From positions 806,001-870,000 of the forward strand of contig NZ_JAIZZH010000003.1 of assembly GCF_020421205.1 (NCBI RefSeq): 64,000 nucleotides of DNA, written 5' to 3'. The translations under genes and the position numbers were made by a program. The notes under the pieces are model-generated. The model did no database searches, was not told the origin of the DNA, and saw only the letters and a program-made list of their open reading frames with translations. The stretch comes from Hymenobacter pini. Lineage in GTDB: Bacteria; Bacteroidota; Bacteroidia; Cytophagales; Hymenobacteraceae. Shown one piece after another: positions 27,016-35,848 of this stretch; within the stretch, counting starts at the first letter, position 1, and every line of letters starts with the position of its first letter.

Positions 27016-27633
27016 ATGCTCCAGCCCATTCCCACGCGCATCTACCGCATCACGCACCTAATCAATCTGCCCGATACGTTGCAGCACGGCCTCTTCTGTC
27101 GGAACCACCCAGCTCCGCCCGGTGGCCCCTACCGCAACATTGGCGACGCGGACCTCACCAGCCGCCGCGGCAGCAAAGCCGTTACGGTAGCCCCGGGAGG
27201 CGTACTCAACGATTACGTGCCCTTCTATCTGGGTCCGCGCAGCCCCATGCTGTACCGAATCAGCCGGAATGCTCCCCAGTCCGATATCGTTTACTTGGTC
27301 AGCCACGTACAGCGGCTTCAACAGCTGGCACTACCGTTCGTGTTTACCGATGGTCACGCCTATGAAGCCTTTACCTCCTACTATCAGGACCCCGCTCAGC
27401 TGGCTGGCTTGGCCTGGGACGATATCTATGCTGAGCAGTGGAAGCCAACCGAACAAAACCCTCACCGTCAGCGACATAAGCAAGCCGAACTTTTAGTGCA
27501 TAGGGCCGTGCCCGTGAATGCTTTGCTAGGAATTGCTGTTTATGATGAACATATTCGCACCCAGGTTGAGCAAATCGTTCAGCAGGCTGGGCTGCAGCTA
27601 CCCGTTGCGGTAGCAAAAAGTTGGTACTATTAA
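27016..27633 (+). CDS. darT: DarT-type DNA ADP-ribosyltransferase toxin
   Basis: This 205-aa protein of the DUF4433/DarT family transfers ADP-ribose from NAD to thymidine in single-stranded DNA, blocking replication. Visible features are the N-terminal IYRITHLINLPDTLQHGL, the NAD-binding region LNDYVPFYLGPRSPMLYRI and the catalytic segment RHKQAELLVHRAVP with Glu158. It sits 5 nt after the metallopeptidase and 5 nt before its antitoxin. Phage defence by abortive infection is established for DarTG in general. Whether it is expressed from the restriction operon promoter is inferred from the spacing. Confidence 0.92.
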   Translation: MLQPIPTRIYRITHLINLPDTLQHGLFCRNHPAPPGGPYRNIGDADLTSRRGSKAVTVAPGGVLNDYVPFYLGPRSPMLYRISRNAPQSDIVYLVSHVQRLQQLALPFVFTDGHAYEAFTSYYQDPAQLAGLAWDDIYAEQWKPTEQNPHRQRHKQAELLVHRAVPVNALLGIAVYDEHIRTQVEQIVQQAGLQLPVAVAKSWYY

Positions 27634-27638
27634 CCCCC

Positions 27639-28682
27639 ATGATTAGCTCCCATCAAGGCAATCTTCTCCAGGCGCCCACCGATGCGCTGATTAACACCGT
27701 CAACACAGAGGGGGTGATGGGGAAGGGTATTGCCTTGCAGTTCAAGGAGGCCTTTGACGAAAACTACCGGCTCTACCGGCAGGCCTGCAAGGAGCAGCGT
27801 GTCCGGGTTGGGGAAATGTTCGTGACGGAGACCCACCAATTGGTAGGCCCTCGCTTCATTATCAATTTCCCCACCAAGCGCCACTGGAAGGAACGCTCCC
27901 GCCTGGAGTACATCACCGAGGGTTTGAAGGACTTGAAGCGGGTGATTACCCAATACGGCATCACGTCTGTAGCCATGCCGCCGCTGGGCTGCGGCAACGG
28001 CGGCCTTGACTGGGAGGTGGTGCGCCCCCTCATCGAGCAGGCCGTAGCCGGGATTGGTATTCCAGTTCACCTCTACGAACCTTCCGATATCGTCTCCAAG
28101 CGCGAGCGTAAGCCCACTGCTGATTCACTTAAGCTGACGCCAGCCAGGGCAATGCTACTGGCCGCTATGCGCGTCTATTCCTCGCTAGGTTATAGCTTGA
28201 GCCTGGTGGAAGTACAGAAGTTAGCGTACTTCCTGCAGCGCCTCGGCGAACCCCTCCGGCTGGACTTTCAGAAAGGGCAGTACGGTCCTTATGCCCATAA
28301 TCTAAGCTTTGTGCTCCACCGTATGGATGGTGCTTTCCTGCACGGCATGCAGTACAAAGACGCCAAGGCATTCACTGAGCTTACCCTGATAGAGGAGAAA
28401 TTCCCGGAGTTGGAGGCCTACATGGAGCACAACCTGAGCCCGGCACAAAAGCAACAGTTCGCCCGCCTCACAAGCCTTATTGAGGGGTTTGAGTCCCCCC
28501 TGGGCATGGAGTTGCTGGCAACGGTGGATTACTTGCTTGATCATCAAGAAGCAACCGATTTAAACAGCCTCGTAGCAGCCGTGGGAACTTGGAACGCTCG
28601 TAAAAAGCGTGTTCTAATCCCGGAATACTTGCAGCTAGCCCTGGGTAGGCTGCGTGAGCAACGCCTAAAACCCGCAGAGTGA
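27639..28682 (+). CDS. darG: DarG macrodomain antitoxin with DUF4065-like C-terminus
   Basis: Starting at ATG 27639 (MISSHQGNLLQ) gives 347 aa; the six extra codons to 27621 would overlap darT. Residues 1-150 form the macrodomain (DALINTVNTEGVMGKGIALQ, MPPLGCGNGGLDW) that removes ADP-ribose from DNA. The C-terminal part contains LVEVQKLAYFLQRLGE and FQKGQYGPYAHNL, a DUF4065/Panacea-like domain that in DarG binds and blocks DarT. Both activities protect the host. A terminator follows. Confidence 0.93.
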   Translation: MISSHQGNLLQAPTDALINTVNTEGVMGKGIALQFKEAFDENYRLYRQACKEQRVRVGEMFVTETHQLVGPRFIINFPTKRHWKERSRLEYITEGLKDLKRVITQYGITSVAMPPLGCGNGGLDWEVVRPLIEQAVAGIGIPVHLYEPSDIVSKRERKPTADSLKLTPARAMLLAAMRVYSSLGYSLSLVEVQKLAYFLQRLGEPLRLDFQKGQYGPYAHNLSFVLHRMDGAFLHGMQYKDAKAFTELTLIEEKFPELEAYMEHNLSPAQKQQFARLTSLIEGFESPLGMELLATVDYLLDHQEATDLNSLVAAVGTWNARKKRVLIPEYLQLALGRLREQRLKPAE

Positions 28683-28735
28683 TTTCTACATACTCACTGG
28701 AAAGGATGTAAGCAACGCTTACTTCTAAACAACGC

Positions 28736-28772
28736 AGCCCCGACCACACAGGCCGGGGCTGTTTGCTTTTTT
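28736..28772 (+). terminator. Terminator after darG
   Basis: Stem AGCCCCG / CGGGGCT (28736-28742 and 28754-28760) followed by GTTTGCTTTTTT. It closes the restriction-DarTG operon. Confidence 0.85.
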
Positions 28773-28780
28773 GCATCTAC

Positions 28781-29041
28781 CTACTCCACCATCCACCCCG
28801 CAATCAGCGCCAGTTTCTCATCCCGCAAGTGCTCCAGCCACTGCTGTGCCGCCTCCGGCGTCTGCATCTTCTCCGGATAAAGCGGCAACACCGGCGAAGC
28901 ATTGCTACCCTCCGCAAACCGCACCTTGAGCGCGTAGCATCCGAAGTAGGAATCCTGCTTCATTTCAAACCGCAGGCCCTTGTACATATAGGCTCCAAAC
29001 ACCTCTCGTAGGGAGTCCTGGTCGGGGAGAAAGTATTTCAT
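28781..29041 (-). CDS. Hypothetical small protein (86 aa)
   Basis: Starting at ATG 29041 gives MKYFLPDQDSLREVFGAYMYKGLRFEMK; an upstream frame to 29128 exists but runs through promoter-like DNA. The protein is soluble, alpha/beta, and of unknown family. It is divergent from the umuD-like gene and shares the operator-like TGTGCG motifs around 29111-29170. A role in the damage-induced module is possible but only from location. Confidence 0.6.
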   Translation of the reverse strand: MKYFLPDQDSLREVFGAYMYKGLRFEMKQDSYFGCYALKVRFAEGSNASPVLPLYPEKMQTPEAAQQWLEHLRDEKLALIAGWMVE

Positions 29042-29110
29042 AGGGATTTTGCTATTTATTTTAGTTGAAAAAATGAAGTCGAGGTTCCACACGCTGCAAT
29101 AGCTGCCATA

Positions 29111-29170
29111 TGTGCGCTTTTTTTGCACAATTACGCATATTTCATATGTGATGAGCTACTTCTTGTGCGA
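29111..29170. promoter_or_regulatory. Operator-like TGTGCG motifs at the umuD promoter
   Basis: TTGTGCGA at 29163-29170 matches the core of the repressor half-sites at 8430 and 8492. An inverted pair TGTGC (29111-29115) / GCACA (29125-29129) lies just upstream. The region is AT-rich and sits between divergent genes. Confidence 0.5.
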
Positions 29171-29260
29171 CTCTTCTGCCGGCAATGATACACTATTATG
29201 CAAACAATATGCTAACTATTTTAGTATAATTGCCGTGCTCGACACCTTACGCATCCCATT

Positions 29261-29728
29261 ATGACGACCATCGAACTTATCGAAGTCGGCGAGCCAACCA
29301 CCACGTTGTGGCTGCCTTTGTTCGCTACCCTAGTGCCCTGCGGCTTCCCCTCACCCGCCAACGATGAGCTGGAGGAGCTGTTTGACCTGAACCGCATTTT
29401 GCTGCGCCACCCTGAGGCCACGTACCTGGTGCGCGTAGTGGGGGAGAGCATGAAGGACGCCGAAATCCACGCCGGCGACCTGCTGGCCGTGGACAAACGC
29501 ATGGAGGCCGACCACAACCATATCGTGGTGGCTGTCATCGACGGAGACTGCACCGTCAAGCGCCTGGTAAGCCGCGACGGTGCATGGTGGCTGCAAGCCG
29601 AAAACCCCGACTACCCCGACTACGAGATAAGAGACACGGAAAATGTGCGCATCTGGGGCGTAGTCACCCAAGTGGTGCACGAGCTGGTACCGGGCAAACT
29701 CACCGCCCTGCTACGCACCCGGGAATAG
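29261..29728 (+). CDS. umuD: UmuD-like self-cleaving S24 protein
   Basis: This 155-aa protein has the UmuD layout: a short N-terminal arm with cleavage site Cys27-Gly28 (LVPCGFPSP), Ser63 in GESMKDA and Lys100 in CTVKRLV. RecA-stimulated self-cleavage gives UmuD', which joins UmuC to form translesion polymerase V. There is no DNA-binding domain. UmuC follows 103 nt downstream. The TTGTGCGA site upstream suggests control by the element's own repressor rather than only by host LexA. Confidence 0.93.
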   Translation: MTTIELIEVGEPTTTLWLPLFATLVPCGFPSPANDELEELFDLNRILLRHPEATYLVRVVGESMKDAEIHAGDLLAVDKRMEADHNHIVVAVIDGDCTVKRLVSRDGAWWLQAENPDYPDYEIRDTENVRIWGVVTQVVHELVPGKLTALLRTRE

Positions 29729-29831
29729 GGCAAGAGGGTGGGAGGCCAAGAGGGCAGGAAGTTGCTCAACTCCACGAATGGCCTAATTCCCTTGCACTAC
29801 TTCAAACTCATACCCTCTTACCCCACCACCC

Positions 29832-31154
29832 ATGTACGGTTTAGTCGACGGTAACAACTTCTACGTGTCCTGCGAGCGGGTTTTTCAGCCCCGGCTAGAA
29901 GGACGCCCCCTAGTAGTTCTGAGCAACAACGACGGCAATGTCGTGAGCCGCAGCCCAGAGGCCAAGCAGCTCGGCATTGCTATGGGTGCGCCCTACTTCG
30001 AGGTGCGCGAGCTGTTGCGCCACCACCAGGGCCACGCCCTCAGCTCCAACTACGCCCTTTACGGCGACATGAGCCGCCGCGTCATGGGCCGCCTGGCCGC
30101 CCACGTGCCCGCCGTGGAGGTGTACAGCATTGATGAGGCCTTTCTTGACCTGCACGGCCTCACCACCTACTGCGGCACCCTCGACGCCCGCGCCCGCGCC
30201 ATCCGCCGCGACGTGCTGGCCTGCACCGGCATTCCCACCTGCGTCGGCATGGCCCCCACCAAAACGTTAGCCAAAGTCGCCAACCGCCTAGCCAAGAAAC
30301 ACCCCGAACTCGGCGGCATACTGCGCCTGGACACAGCCAGCCGCCGGGAGCGGGCCCTACGTGCCCTGCCCGTCGGCGACGTCTGGGGCGTCGGCCGCCA
30401 GTACGCCGGCAAGCTCGCCGCCCACGGCATCCACACGGCCTGGCAGCTGAGCCAGGTGTCCGAGGCCTGGGCCCGCAAGCACCTGGGCGGCGTGGTGGGC
30501 TGGCGGCTGGTGCAGGAGCTGCTGGGCCAGCCGTGCCAGGGTCTGCTGCCTTCCGAGGATGGCACTCTGGCCCGGCAAAGCATCAGCTGCTCGCGCAGTT
30601 TCGGCCAGCGCCTGGTCACCTTCGATGATCTGTGGGGCGCCGTCACTACCTACCTGAGCCGGGCCGCCGAGAAGCTGCGCGCCCAGGGCGACCAGGCCCA
30701 TATCCTGACGGTGTTCATCAGCCAGGACCGCTACGATACCCGCGTGCCGCCGCCCTACACCCGCTCCACCACGCTCACCCTGCCCAGCGGCCCCACCAGC
30801 AACACCCTGCAGCTGCTGGCCTACGCCCGCCGCCTGCTGGAAAAGCTCTACGAGCCCGGCCGCCAGTACCTGAAGGCCGGCGTGGTGCTCGACGGCCTGG
30901 AGCCGCCCGGCCGAGGCCAGCAGCTCAGCCTGTTCGACCCCAGCCCCGCTGCCCTGGTAACCGCTCCCGACCCCGGCCGCACCCAGCAGCTCATGCACAC
31001 GCTCGACACGCTCAACCGCCGTTTTGGCCGCGGCACCGTGCGCCCGGCCGCCACCGCCGTAGCCGGCTCCCAGCCCGCGCCCTGGCAGGGCAAGGCTCAG
31101 CACCGCAGCCAGGCCTACACCACCCGCTTTGATGATCTAATGACTGTTTCTTAA
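29832..31154 (+). CDS. umuC: UmuC-like Y-family DNA polymerase
   Basis: This 440-aa polymerase has the expected length. It opens with [15 protein letters not shown] (metal-binding Asp6) and has the catalytic SIDEAF at 99-104. Helix-hairpin-helix elements follow ([20 protein letters not shown]). Near the C-terminus, QQLSLFD is a sliding-clamp binding peptide. It performs translesion synthesis with UmuD'. Carriage on mobile elements is common and may raise mutation or aid element replication under stress. Confidence 0.95.
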   Translation: MYGLVDGNNFYVSCERVFQPRLEGRPLVVLSNNDGNVVSRSPEAKQLGIAMGAPYFEVRELLRHHQGHALSSNYALYGDMSRRVMGRLAAHVPAVEVYSIDEAFLDLHGLTTYCGTLDARARAIRRDVLACTGIPTCVGMAPTKTLAKVANRLAKKHPELGGILRLDTASRRERALRALPVGDVWGVGRQYAGKLAAHGIHTAWQLSQVSEAWARKHLGGVVGWRLVQELLGQPCQGLLPSEDGTLARQSISCSRSFGQRLVTFDDLWGAVTTYLSRAAEKLRAQGDQAHILTVFISQDRYDTRVPPPYTRSTTLTLPSGPTSNTLQLLAYARRLLEKLYEPGRQYLKAGVVLDGLEPPGRGQQLSLFDPSPAALVTAPDPGRTQQLMHTLDTLNRRFGRGTVRPAATAVAGSQPAPWQGKAQHRSQAYTTRFDDLMTVS

Positions 31155-31171
31155 CCTACTCTCAATACCCG

Positions 31172-31588
31172 ATGGCTACCCGCAAAAAAGCCCCTCAAAT
31201 CGTTGTCTTAGATTCCGCACAGCTGGAAGGTTCAGATTACTCTGCCACACTCGCTCACCCAGACGACATTCAAGCTCCGCTATGCCAAAGCTGCGGAGAG
31301 CTGCTAGCCTGGCACGACGTGAGTTGTAGTTCCGCTGCGGGTTCTCGGCCATCAACTCTCGCTAAGTGCCAAGTAGAGAATGACCTTGCCTATACAAGTA
31401 GTGGCTTCGCCTTTGGCCTTGGCCAAGCAGTGCAACCCGCGCCTGAGGCACCAGCCAGTCCCGTTGTCTGGCGCTGTCAAGTCAAGGAACGTCATCCTAG
31501 AACTGGCCTCGTGCACCGCATTAACGTGTACCGCCTCGAAAACGGATATTGGGATTGTTACTACGAAGCAGAGCTAGTGGCTACTTAA
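31172..31588 (+). CDS. Hypothetical protein (138 aa)
   Basis: I do not recognise this 138-aa protein. A basic start (MATRKKAPQIVVLDS) is followed by a CxxC...C arrangement (LCQSCGELLAWHDVSC) that could bind zinc, and a C-terminal beta segment (RINVYRLENGYWDCYYEAEL). It sits 17 nt after umuC and upstream of mcrB, so it could belong to either unit. Confidence 0.6.
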   Translation: MATRKKAPQIVVLDSAQLEGSDYSATLAHPDDIQAPLCQSCGELLAWHDVSCSSAAGSRPSTLAKCQVENDLAYTSSGFAFGLGQAVQPAPEAPASPVVWRCQVKERHPRTGLVHRINVYRLENGYWDCYYEAELVAT

Positions 31589-31672
31589 ATTTTCCGCTCC
31601 TGGTTAACTATCGACCACTATCCGTTAACCTTGCGGCCCAAGTCACATTTATTATTCAAAGAACAGTACGCA

Positions 31673-32851
31673 ATGACATACTGGAAATTGGGCTGCCGGT
31701 GGGGTGCCGGCAAACCGCTTTTTTATGATTGGTTGAAGGATGAGCGGTTGGTAGTCGGAGTATGGGAGAATGAATACGAGGTGGGCGACCTTGTACTACT
31801 GACAGATGGGCACTCCGGGCTGGGAATAGCCAAGATTCTAGGCCCAGCTTACTCCGTCACCGAGAGGCCCGAATTGCAGTCGGAGATGGATAGGCTTAGA
31901 ATTCCTTTCGAAGACTCATTGTTTGCCGCATCAGCGCGAATATTTGATTTGCCTCATCGTGGAGCTTTGTTTTACGAATTGCAGCAAGGCATCTGCCGCA
32001 TCAACCCTTATAACAAAGCCAGTCTAGTCAACGCCATGTCCCGATACGATGCCGAGTACGAGCGTGAACAGCAGATGCGTGACGTTATAGACCTACTCAA
32101 AGCTAAAGGCCAGATTGTATTACAGGGGCCTCCTGGTACTGGCAAGACCCGATTGGCTGAGTTAATTGGCGATGCAATTGCCTCGGCACCTGATGGCTAC
32201 AAGCTGATTCAATTTCACCCGGCCTACGCCTACGAGGACTTCGTTCGAGGCATTGCGGCCGACACCGTGGGAGGCGCGCTAAGCTACCGGGCCGAGAACA
32301 AAATCTTGGCGGAGTTGGCGGAGCAAGCAGCTGCCGACCCCGACAACGACTACTTACTGATCATTGATGAGATAAACCGGGCCAACCTGCCCGCCGTGCT
32401 CGGCGAGTTGATTTACGCCTTGGAGAACCGGGGCAAGACGGTGGAAAGCGTGTACGCCCTCCTCGAGAAAGGCCGCACGCTAGTATTGCCCCGCAACCTG
32501 TACGTCATCGGCACCATGAACACCGCTGACCGCTCCGTGGGGCACATGGACTACGCCATCCGCCGCCGATTCGCCTTCGTTTCGGTGCTGCCCGATGCCG
32601 GGGTTGTGCCGGCTGGCCAAGCTCGCCAGCTGTTCGAGCAGACGCGGCAGCTGTTCGATAACTACCTGTCCTCCGAGTTCAAACTACACGACGTGCAGCC
32701 CGGCCACAGCTACTTTCTGACGACTGACGGAGCCGGCATGACCCTGCGCCAGAAAATAGAGTACGAGTTGAAGCCGCTGTTGCGCGAGTACCTACGCGAC
32801 GGCATCCTATTGCCGGGCGCCGAGGAAGGCATCAACGCCTTGAGCGCCTAA
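31673..32851 (+). CDS. mcrB: McrB-type GTP/ATPase of a type IV restriction system
   Basis: I use ATG 31673 (392 aa) because the frame from 31631 adds residues of no family character. Residues 1-120 form a beta-rich N-domain (YWKLGCRWGAGKPLFYDW, EVGDLVLLTDG) that resembles EVE/PUA-like modified-base readers; that reading is inference. The AAA+ core has Walker A GPPGTGKT (152-159), Walker B LLIIDEINRAN and the McrB signature GTMNTADRSV. McrB hydrolyses GTP, translocates along modified DNA and activates McrC. mcrC follows after 2 nt. Confidence 0.92.
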   Translation: MTYWKLGCRWGAGKPLFYDWLKDERLVVGVWENEYEVGDLVLLTDGHSGLGIAKILGPAYSVTERPELQSEMDRLRIPFEDSLFAASARIFDLPHRGALFYELQQGICRINPYNKASLVNAMSRYDAEYEREQQMRDVIDLLKAKGQIVLQGPPGTGKTRLAELIGDAIASAPDGYKLIQFHPAYAYEDFVRGIAADTVGGALSYRAENKILAELAEQAAADPDNDYLLIIDEINRANLPAVLGELIYALENRGKTVESVYALLEKGRTLVLPRNLYVIGTMNTADRSVGHMDYAIRRRFAFVSVLPDAGVVPAGQARQLFEQTRQLFDNYLSSEFKLHDVQPGHSYFLTTDGAGMTLRQKIEYELKPLLREYLRDGILLPGAEEGINALSA

Positions 32852-32853
32852 CG

Positions 32854-34167
32854 ATGCTGCTACGAGGACGCGAACATGAGCGCATCCGGGTGCCGGAGGA
32901 CGCCGGCGCGGTGCGCTCGGTCATAGCCTTCGGCGGCCAGCCCGACCGGGAGTGCCTGTTGCTTCGGGAGGAGAGCCAGGGCCGGTACCTGCTTCCCAGC
33001 TACTACGTCGGTGCCGATTGGCTGCGCACTGGCCAGGTGGCCGTCAGCGTCGAGCCCAAGCTAAACGGTGCGGATAACGGCGTCGACCATGTGTGGATGT
33101 TGTTCAACTGCCTCCAACGGCCGGAATTGGCCCGCTTCGCCGGGCGCCTCTATACGCTCGACACGGAGGCCCCGTTCATCGGCCTGCCCCGGCGCAACGA
33201 CCTGCTGACGCCCCTGCTGGTGGGTCATTTCCTCTACTTGCTACAGGAGGTGGTTCGGCAAGGCCTCAAGAAAGGTTACAACCCCGTCAACCGGGAGCTA
33301 AGGGGCCGCATCAAAGGCAAACTGGACATCGGGCAGACGCTACGTCGGGGCACCTTTCGGCAACGCCCGTTGGCCATGTCGTGCGCCTATTCGGAGTTCA
33401 GTACCGATGTGCCAGAGAACCGGTTGTTGAAGCAAGCCCTGCGCTTCGCCCGCCACTACCTGAACGACTTCCCCACCTATGCCCGCTCCCTGGAACATTT
33501 GATCCGCTTCTGCGAGCCGGCGTTTGAGGCTGTGAGCGACGCAGAAGTGACGTTAAAAGTAGCCCCCGTTTCCAACCCGCTCTACCGTGCCTACGGGGAG
33601 GCGTTACGCGTGGGCTGGCTGTTGCTAAAACGCTTCGGCTTCTCGCTGCGGACGATGGAGAGCGAGCAGGGCGACACCGTGCACGTGCCGCCGCACTGGA
33701 TTGATATGTCGTACCTGTTCGAGCTGTACGTGCTGGGGCTGTTGTATGACCGGTTCGGCACCAAGGCCGTGTTGTACGGCGAGGAACAGGCCAAGGGCAA
33801 CTACGGACTACCGGACTTTCTGCTTCCGGGCGCCGAGCCGTGGATTATCGACGCCAAGTACAAGCCGCTCTACCAGCAGGCCCAATACCGCATCGAGGAC
33901 GTTCGGCAGTTGAGCGGCTACGCCCGTGACCGACAAGTGCTGACGAAGCTGGGCGTACCGGCCGAAACCCTGGAAACAACGGTGGTGCGGTGCCTTGTAG
34001 TTTACCCCGACCGGTTGGACGACGAGTACACCCAGCAACCCGACCAGCAAGCCGTGCCGAGCATACCTGAGCTAGCAAGCCTCCAGGACCGCCCATTGCC
34101 TGCGTTTATCCGATTCTACAAGTTGGCCGTCAAGCTACCGGCATATGGATCTGTCAAACAGCCCTGA
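32854..34167 (+). CDS. mcrC: McrC-type nuclease of a type IV restriction system
   Basis: This 437-aa protein has the N-terminal McrC region (about 1-120, RVPEDAGAVRSVIAFGG, GQVAVSVEPKL) that stimulates McrB, then a helical middle, and a C-terminal PD-(D/E)xK nuclease at about 315-340 (YGLPDFLLPG, WIIDAKYKPLY). The pair McrBC cuts DNA with modified cytosine or related bases and so restricts phages with altered DNA. The short gap to mcrB indicates one transcript. Confidence 0.93.
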   Translation: MLLRGREHERIRVPEDAGAVRSVIAFGGQPDRECLLLREESQGRYLLPSYYVGADWLRTGQVAVSVEPKLNGADNGVDHVWMLFNCLQRPELARFAGRLYTLDTEAPFIGLPRRNDLLTPLLVGHFLYLLQEVVRQGLKKGYNPVNRELRGRIKGKLDIGQTLRRGTFRQRPLAMSCAYSEFSTDVPENRLLKQALRFARHYLNDFPTYARSLEHLIRFCEPAFEAVSDAEVTLKVAPVSNPLYRAYGEALRVGWLLLKRFGFSLRTMESEQGDTVHVPPHWIDMSYLFELYVLGLLYDRFGTKAVLYGEEQAKGNYGLPDFLLPGAEPWIIDAKYKPLYQQAQYRIEDVRQLSGYARDRQVLTKLGVPAETLETTVVRCLVVYPDRLDDEYTQQPDQQAVPSIPELASLQDRPLPAFIRFYKLAVKLPAYGSVKQP

Positions 34168-34185
34168 CCTAAGCGCATAAAATGA

Positions 34186-34209
34186 AAACCCAGCTTACAG
34201 GCCGGGCTT
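34186..34209 (-). terminator. Minus-strand terminator
   Basis: On the minus strand the RNA folds as AAGCCCGGC-CTGTAA-GCTGGGTTT with two G-U pairs, followed by TCATTTT. It separates the convergent mcrC and the small gene at 34328. Confidence 0.6.
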
Positions 34210-34297
34210 TCGGTGCAATAGCTGTGACGGAGCCGACAACTTAACTGCTGACTCTTGCAGCTCGCGCATTACATCTGGAGCCACACCCCGAAAATAC

Positions 34298-34323
34298 AAC
34301 GGCCGCCCTATGGGCGGCCGTTG
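34298..34323 (-). terminator. Hairpin terminator of the small gene at 34328
   Basis: CAACGGCCGCCC / GGGCGGCCGTTG form a perfect 12-bp stem with a two-base loop, four bases past the stop, followed on the minus strand by TATTTTC. Confidence 0.75.
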
Positions 34324-34327
34324 CTCA

Positions 34328-34516
34328 TTACTTCCGAGGCGGTTTCTTCTCCCTTCGCACGCCCTTAAACGGCTTGCCATCCTCTTTCACATCCATAAAG
34401 CGCCCCGTCTCGGCGTCGCGCTTCACATACTGCTCAGTGGTGGGGTTGAAGGTCTGGGAGCGTTTGCGCACAGCTCCTTTGCGGGCATTGTCGCCAGTAG
34501 GTGGGTTCTTCGCCAT
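34328..34516 (-). CDS. Small basic conserved hypothetical (MAKNPPTGDN family)
   Basis: This 62-aa, very basic, Gly/Lys-rich protein begins MAKNPPTGDNARKGAVRKRS and ends KGVRREKKPPRK, with VKRDAETGRFMDVKEDGKPF between. Small proteins of this exact style recur across Bacteroidota genomes and mobile elements; no function is known to me. It was probably missed by strict annotation because of size, but the composition and the terminator support it. Confidence 0.7.
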   Translation of the reverse strand: MAKNPPTGDNARKGAVRKRSQTFNPTTEQYVKRDAETGRFMDVKEDGKPFKGVRREKKPPRK

Positions 34517-34540
34517 GATGCTGACCGGGTAAAAGGTGAA

Positions 34541-34837
34541 TTACAACGAAGCCGCGTCCCCGCGCTCCACGATTTCCCGTACCTCGGCCGCCGTGCGCCC
34601 ATCGGCCCGCACCGGCACCGCCTCTGGGTCCACCGCCACCGACGACACGGCCGCCGCCACCGAGCCGGCCAGCACCAGGTACCCGCCGAGGGTCACCACC
34701 ACGGCCGGCAGCGCCACCGGCGCCGTGGCAATGACGCCGCCCACCGCCGCCAGCGCCGCCCCGATGGTGCGCACCTTGCGAAAGAACCGCGGGGTAGGCA
34801 GCGTCACCCGGTCCAGAAGGGTTAGTTTCTTGTACAT
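34541..34837 (-). CDS. Small membrane protein, holin-like
   Basis: This 98-aa protein starts at ATG 34837 (MYKKLTLLDR). It has a basic N-terminus and two hydrophobic segments at about 25-50 and 52-70 (IGAALAAVGGVIATAPVALP, VVVTLGGYLVLAGSVAAA), then an acidic C-terminus. With an endolysin gene 0.5 kb upstream on the same strand, a holin or antiholin role is the simplest reading. It is inference; no specific holin family is recognised. Confidence 0.55.
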   Translation of the reverse strand: MYKKLTLLDRVTLPTPRFFRKVRTIGAALAAVGGVIATAPVALPAVVVTLGGYLVLAGSVAAAVSSVAVDPEAVPVRADGRTAAEVREIVERGDAASL

Positions 34838-34891
34838 AGTTGAAAAGGAAAAAAAGTGAAAACGGGCCGCCACCCGGCCGCCCGGTACTGC

Positions 34892-35350
34892 TCAGACCCC
34901 TTGGGGGCCGTTGTGTTGTTCCAGGCGGGCCAGAATCCGGTCGGCCCACCGGTTGCGTTCCACCTGCTCTTTGTAGGCATCCGAGAGGTTGCGCGTGCGT
35001 TCCTCCACCAGCGCCATCGTCTTGTCGATGTGGCCCAGCCGCTCGGTGAGCTTTAGCACCAGTTCGGTCATCTGCTGGCGCAAGGCCTCGCGCTGCTCCA
35101 GGCTTTCGGTGCGCAGCCGCTCGATGTCCAGGCGCATTTCGTCGCGCAGCTTGGCCTCCCGCGCCACCGCCGACACGTGGTACTCGTCCACGCGCAAGGT
35201 CAGGGCCTCCGACTTCTGCTCGTTGGTGCGGCAGGTGGCCTTCAGTTCCTCCACCGCCCGCCAGTTCTTCACGAAGTACAGCAGCACGGCCACCGCCCCG
35301 CCCACCACCGACGTAACCACGCCCCAGTTGTCGAGCACCGGATTAGCCAC
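34892..35350 (-). CDS. Membrane-anchored coiled-coil protein, spanin/holin-partner-like
   Basis: This 152-aa protein has one N-terminal membrane segment (WGVVTSVVGGAVAVLLYFVK) followed by a long, highly charged coiled coil (residues 35-145). It overlaps the endolysin gene by 8 nt and precedes the holin-like gene. Such architecture is common among lysis-cassette accessory proteins, but could equally be a phage structural chaperone. Function unproven. Confidence 0.6.
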   Translation of the reverse strand: MANPVLDNWGVVTSVVGGAVAVLLYFVKNWRAVEELKATCRTNEQKSEALTLRVDEYHVSAVAREAKLRDEMRLDIERLRTESLEQREALRQQMTELVLKLTERLGHIDKTMALVEERTRNLSDAYKEQVERNRWADRILARLEQHNGPQGV

Positions 35351-35837
35351 GGCTCGGCCCTCCTTTCGGCGCAGTCAGTAGCTCGAAGTGCGGCCGGTCT
35401 TTAAACTGAGCCCAGTCCCCGCCCCACACCACCCGCGCGTCGGCCGCCTTCATCAGCCGGGCAAACTTGGAGAGCAGCAGCCCCGACCACGACACCGACC
35501 CATCGGCCAGCAGAAACGCCACGTCCAGCGCCGGCGTCGGCGGCCCCAGGTTGTGCTTCGACTCCCCGCCGCGCTTGTAGGTAACGACTGGCCCCGGCTT
35601 CGAGCGGCCTTGGGCGTACAGCTCATTCTGCCGCTCCGGCGACCGGTAGCACTCCGTAATGATGGGCCGACCGGCCAGCTGCAGCACCGGGTCACCCATC
35701 CAACGCTGCAGCGCCTCCACGTACGCAGCCGCCAACGCCGGCATTGCCTGCCCCAACCGGTTGGCCTGGATTTGTCGCTGCGGATCGGTTAGCAGGACTG
35801 GTTTCCGTAGCCCATTATTTTTCGCAACTACTGTCAT
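35343..35837 (-). CDS. M15-family peptidase, phage endolysin
   Basis: Starting at ATG 35837 gives 164 aa. The motifs ECYRSPERQNELYAQGRS, SKHNLG with a following ALDVAF, and PHFEL supply the His, Asp and His zinc ligands of VanY/L-alanyl-D-glutamate M15 peptidases. These cut peptidoglycan cross-bridges during lysis. It lacks a signal peptide, so release needs a holin, which is likely one of the next two genes. The TTGTGCGA-type site sits 12-24 nt upstream of the start, which places it under the element repressor. Confidence 0.85.
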   Translation of the reverse strand: MTVVAKNNGLRKPVLLTDPQRQIQANRLGQAMPALAAAYVEALQRWMGDPVLQLAGRPIITECYRSPERQNELYAQGRSKPGPVVTYKRGGESKHNLGPPTPALDVAFLLADGSVSWSGLLLSKFARLMKAADARVVWGGDWAQFKDRPHFELLTAPKGGPSRG

Positions 35838-35848
35838 ATTCAGAGACG

